Assembly (NCBI GenBank): GCA_023248455.1
Contig: JAHFEN010000024.1
Location: 1 to 8,093 of the forward strand
From: Microcaldota archaeon
Lineage (GTDB): Archaea; Micrarchaeota; Micrarchaeia; Anstonellales; Anstonellaceae
Length of the DNA: 8,093 nucleotides
Direction of reading: 5' to 3'
Shown: piece by piece, positions 6,376 to 8,093 of the stretch
How positions within the stretch are numbered: the first letter of the stretch is position 1
How the letters are laid out: each line of letters begins with the position of its first letter
Notes under the pieces: model-generated
Seen by the model: only the letters and a program-made list of their open reading frames with translations
Databases searched by the model: none
What the model was told of the DNA's origin: nothing
Position numbers and translations under genes: made by a program

Positions 6376-6708
6376 TCATTTCTTCTTGCTCAAATCAAGC
6401 CCGAGCGCGCGCTTTATCAGCATGGCAAGCGACTCCTCCTGCTCAATCGGCCCCTGCGCATCAGGTATTGGCACAACAATTGGCTTTGCTGTGGCCTCCA
6501 CGCGCTTTTTCAGCCGCCAGTCGCAGTTCTCAAGCAGCCGCTCGGCGACTATGATTATCCCGTATGAAGAGTCCGAGAGGAGCTCGGAGAGTTTTCCCTC
6601 AGCCTCCTCCTGTTTTGAAAGCGCGAACGTGCGCTCTATGCCTGCCAGCCTAAAGCCGGTTGCTGTGGCGCTGTCAGCTATCACTGCAATGCTCTCTTTG
6701 CCGTCCAT
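6376..6708 (-). CDS. atpF: A-type ATP synthase subunit F (central stalk)
   Basis: 110 residues from ATG at 6708, normal for this small Rossmann-like subunit, which binds the D shaft and helps couple rotation to catalysis. Family marks are the first strand E-S-I-A-V-I-A-D, T-G-F-R-L-A-G-I about 17-24, Y-G-I-I-I-V-A-E in the middle, P-I-V-V-P-I-P, and a C-terminal helix I-K-R-A-L-G. ATG at 6708 is preferred over the in-frame GTG at 6717. GGTG (6720-6717) lies eight bases before the ATG and would overlap the GTG, and family members start within a few residues of the first strand. It sits between C and A as expected. Its TGA overlaps an ATG that opens only a three-codon frame. Confidence 0.94.
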   Translation of the reverse strand: MDGKESIAVIADSATATGFRLAGIERTFALSKQEEAEGKLSELLSDSSYGIIIVAERLLENCDWRLKKRVEATAKPIVVPIPDAQGPIEQEESLAMLIKRALGLDLSKKK

Positions 6709-6724
6709 TGAAATCACACCGGAA

Positions 6725-7240
6725 CTATCCTACGAGCACAAGCATTTCTGCGATTTTCTCCATTGGGAGGTGCAGCCCCTTGCCGCGCACAATCTTCCTT
6801 ATGTTCCCCATTTCCTCCTCTTTCAGGAGAAGGAAGCCGGCTATCGCGCCTATTGACATCATGCTCTTTCGCAGAGTGTGCAGGCTTTTGCGCGCAAGCG
6901 AATTTTCGAAGACCACTTCAAAATGGGAGAGCTGCCCATCCTCATTGAATTTCTGCTGTGCTGACGCGAACTCCCCCTTTCCCGTTTCCGAAATGAAGAA
7001 TGAAGAGGCGATTTTTGCGACTTCTTCGACCGACTTTGCCCCTGCCATTTTCTCAAGCTGCTTGTGCGCGAAGTTGCCGCCTTCCACCATGGAGGCAGAT
7101 ATTGTTTTCCTTTCTGCGCCCGCCCTCTTGAGGCGCATGGCGGTGATCGCATTTTTCGCGTCGGCCTCGGAGCGGAGAAGGTTGAGGAGAACGCCTGCGT
7201 CCCGCTCGGATGCAGGGACTGTGCCGCGATGACGCAGACG
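6725..7240 (-). CDS. atpC: A-type ATP synthase subunit C, C-terminal fragment (after frameshift)
   Basis: This is the 3' part of a broken atpC, in the reading frame one base shifted from the 5' part. Subunit C is a funnel of three similar helical domains that seats the D-F shaft on the membrane K ring. From about 7213 the protein reads P-A-S-E-R-D-A-G-V-L-L-N-L-L-R-S-E-A-D-A-K-N, clearly the third-domain entry helix. G-A-I-A-G-F-L-L-L-K-E-E-E and then G-N-I-R-K-I-V-R-G-K-G follow near the C-terminus, a typical end for this family. The frame stays open upstream to an ATG at 7438, but that stretch (N-C-T-R-Q-S-G-Q) looks like out-of-frame readout. No convincing start or ribosome-binding site is seen near the junction, so this part is probably made only if the frame is restored. 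Confidence 0.85.
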   Translation of the reverse strand, partial: RLRHRGTVPASERDAGVLLNLLRSEADAKNAITAMRLKRAGAERKTISASMVEGGNFAHKQLEKMAGAKSVEEVAKIASSFFISETGKGEFASAQQKFNEDGQLSHFEVVFENSLARKSLHTLRKSMMSIGAIAGFLLLKEEEMGNIRKIVRGKGLHLPMEKIAEMLVLVG

Positions 7241-7796
7241 AGAGGAACTTGGCGCCAAACCCGCTTGCCCTGATTGCCTCGTACAATTCGTCTGCCGATT
7301 TTGCCCCAAGCATCTGGGAAAGCTCCTGCTTTGACAGGCTTCCTGCTGGAATGAGCAGGTGCTGGGCATCCTCCCTGCTTTTTCCAAGCTTCTTTGCAAG
7401 CAGTATGGCCTTGAGGTTGTGCACATCATACCTGCCAAGGAATGCCCGGAGCGTGATTTTGCTCTGTTCTGGAGTTATCCTGATGAGCTTCTGCGCCGTC
7501 CTTGCGAAATTCCTGCTAACTGCAGTTTCCACACGCTCTTCGTCCGTTATTTTCGCCTGCATGTTGGCAAAGTCCTCCCTGTAGGCTGTGCGGGAGGAGA
7601 GGAATTCGGCCACGGCCGCATTTGTGTGCAGCTTCAGCAGTTCCTCAGCCTGCCTCCGAGTCATAAGCGCTGTGCGCATTGCCCTCACGCGGGCGTTGGA
7701 ATAGCCGTAAAGGAGAGGCCTGAAGGTGAGCCTGGAGCGGATTGCGCTGATGTAGCCGCCGTAGCCTTTTTGCCCGTTTGAGCTGTTGCCCAGCAT
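7053..7796 (-). CDS. atpC: A-type ATP synthase subunit C, N-terminal fragment (frameshifted)
   Basis: This is the 5' part of atpC. ATG at 7796 has TGAGG seven bases before it, overlapping the atpE stop. Authentic C-subunit sequence runs to about residue 187. The domain 1 helix with L-L-Y-G-Y-S-N-A-R-V-R-A-M-R is at about 28-41, the domain 2 helix with G-R-Y-D-V-H-N-L-K-A-I-L-L-A is at about 121-134, and L-I-P-A-G-S-L is at 148-154. After F-G-A-K-F-L-S-S the frame turns into arginine- and proline-rich nonsense (H-S-P-C-I-R-A-G-R-R-R) ending at 7053, while the neighbouring frame takes up the family sequence. N-to-C the joined gene would span 1072 nt, about 356 residues plus one extra base, a normal size. 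It is either a real inactivating or programmed frameshift or a sequence error; error is the likeliest reading because all neighbours are intact. Confidence 0.88.
   Translation of the reverse strand: MLGNSSNGQKGYGGYISAIRSRLTFRPLLYGYSNARVRAMRTALMTRRQAEELLKLHTNAAVAEFLSSRTAYREDFANMQAKITDEERVETAVSRNFARTAQKLIRITPEQSKITLRAFLGRYDVHNLKAILLAKKLGKSREDAQHLLIPAGSLSKQELSQMLGAKSADELYEAIRASGFGAKFLSSASSRHSPCIRAGRRRSPQPSPLRGRREKCDHRHAPQEGGRRKENNICLHGGRRQLRAQAA
7205..7245 (-). other. atpC: Frameshift junction in atpC
   Basis: The switch from the 5' frame to the 3' frame must fall here, between the codons for F-L-S-S (about 7247-7236) and those for A-S-E-R-D (from about 7213). The shift equals one extra base (or two missing). 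Read across it, domain 2 seems short by some 20 residues where domain 1 carries the segment around E-R-V-E-T-A-V-S-R-N-F, so a small deletion with a frame change is an alternative to a single-base insertion. No long homopolymer marks the spot. Confidence 0.8.
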
Positions 7797-7805
7797 CTTT
7801 TTGCC

Positions 7806-8093
7806 TCAGAACAATTTGTCGTAAATTGCTTTTCGCAAATCGCCTTTTTTCTGCGCGAACGTTTCCTCAAGTGTTTTGTTCACGCGTATCTTGCCATTCG
7901 CGCTCTCGAGAATAGCCCCTCCGGAAAATTCCTGCGGAAGCTTTGCAAGCCTGTAGCCTGAAACAAGCTGCCTGTCCTCGTCGCGCACGTACACCGTTGC
8001 CTCTGAAGCCCCAAGCTCGCGGAGGCCTTCTGACATGAGCCTGCCCAGAAGCGATGGGTAGCTTCCCTTGCGAAGCGAGTCATACTTGAACTG
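7806..8093 (-). CDS. atpE: A-type ATP synthase subunit E, C-terminal part (5' end beyond window)
   Basis: The frame is open through the window edge, giving 95 visible residues; the ATG at 8036 is internal, since Q-F-K-Y-D-S-L-R-K-G in the same frame runs upstream to base 8093. Subunit E is the peripheral stalk partner of H: a long N-terminal helix (outside the window) plus a C-terminal globular domain that grips the top of the A3B3 head and holds it still against rotation. The visible part is that globular domain. It contains F-S-G-G-A-I-L-E-S, N-G-K-I-R-V-N-K-T-L-E-E-T-F, and the terminal helix L-R-K-A-I-Y-D-K-L-F, all typical of the family. Its TGA at 7808-7806 lies nine bases before the atpC start and supplies part of the atpC ribosome-binding site, pointing to translational coupling. 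Confidence 0.93.
   Translation of the reverse strand, partial: QFKYDSLRKGSYPSLLGRLMSEGLRELGASEATVYVRDEDRQLVSGYRLAKLPQEFSGGAILESANGKIRVNKTLEETFAQKKGDLRKAIYDKLF

Noticed and set aside
1..8093. CRISPR arrays, insertion sequences, inverted-repeat ends or phage genes
   Set aside because: I saw no regularly spaced repeats, transposase or integrase frames, or terminal repeats; nearly all bases are accounted for by housekeeping genes.

Overview
The window is almost certainly archaeal. It carries a nearly complete A-type (archaeal/vacuolar-type) ATP synthase operon in the order E-C-F-A-B-D, an archaeal-type prolyl-tRNA synthetase ending in a four-cysteine domain and a terminal tyrosine, and a tRNA-Gln without an encoded CCA tail. 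Candidate TATA elements are of the archaeal type, and ribosome-binding sites of the GGTG / GAGGTG / GGTGAT kind are complementary to the archaeal 16S 3' end. Base composition looks moderately GC-rich and genes are tightly packed. The small six-cysteine lipoprotein behind the ATPase genes makes me lean towards a DPANN-like or related uncultivated archaeon, but the sequence alone does not settle the lineage.

Layout. On the + strand, positions 2-1297 hold the 3' part of proS, followed after 22 nt by tRNA-Gln(UUG) at 1320-1392. Everything else is on the - strand and is described here in transcription order, from the right edge leftwards. The C-terminal part of ATPase subunit E (from 8093) is followed by subunit C (7796-6725), which is split by a frameshift near 7205-7245. 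Then come F (6708 or 6717 to 6376), A (6349-4616), B (4529-3123), a tiny 17-codon ORF chained by stop/start overlaps between B and D (3126-3073), D (3076-2426), and a secreted cysteine-rich lipoprotein that starts on the base after the D stop (2425-2081). A separate promoter then appears to drive a six-helix haem-type membrane protein of the MsrQ/ferric-reductase-like family (2018-1374). The stop codon and last six sense codons of that gene lie antisense inside the 3' end of the tRNA-Gln gene.

How the genes fit together. A and B form the hexameric catalytic head, D and F the central rotor shaft, C the socket joining the shaft to the membrane ring, and E the peripheral stalk. The membrane subunits (K, I/a and H) would be expected beyond the right edge. 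No stretch over 300 bases lacks a gene; the largest gap is the 86 nt between atpA and atpB. The points most worth a second look are the broken atpC, the 17-codon ORF with its own strong ribosome-binding site, the lipoprotein at the operon tail, and the gene whose end is written into the tRNA.
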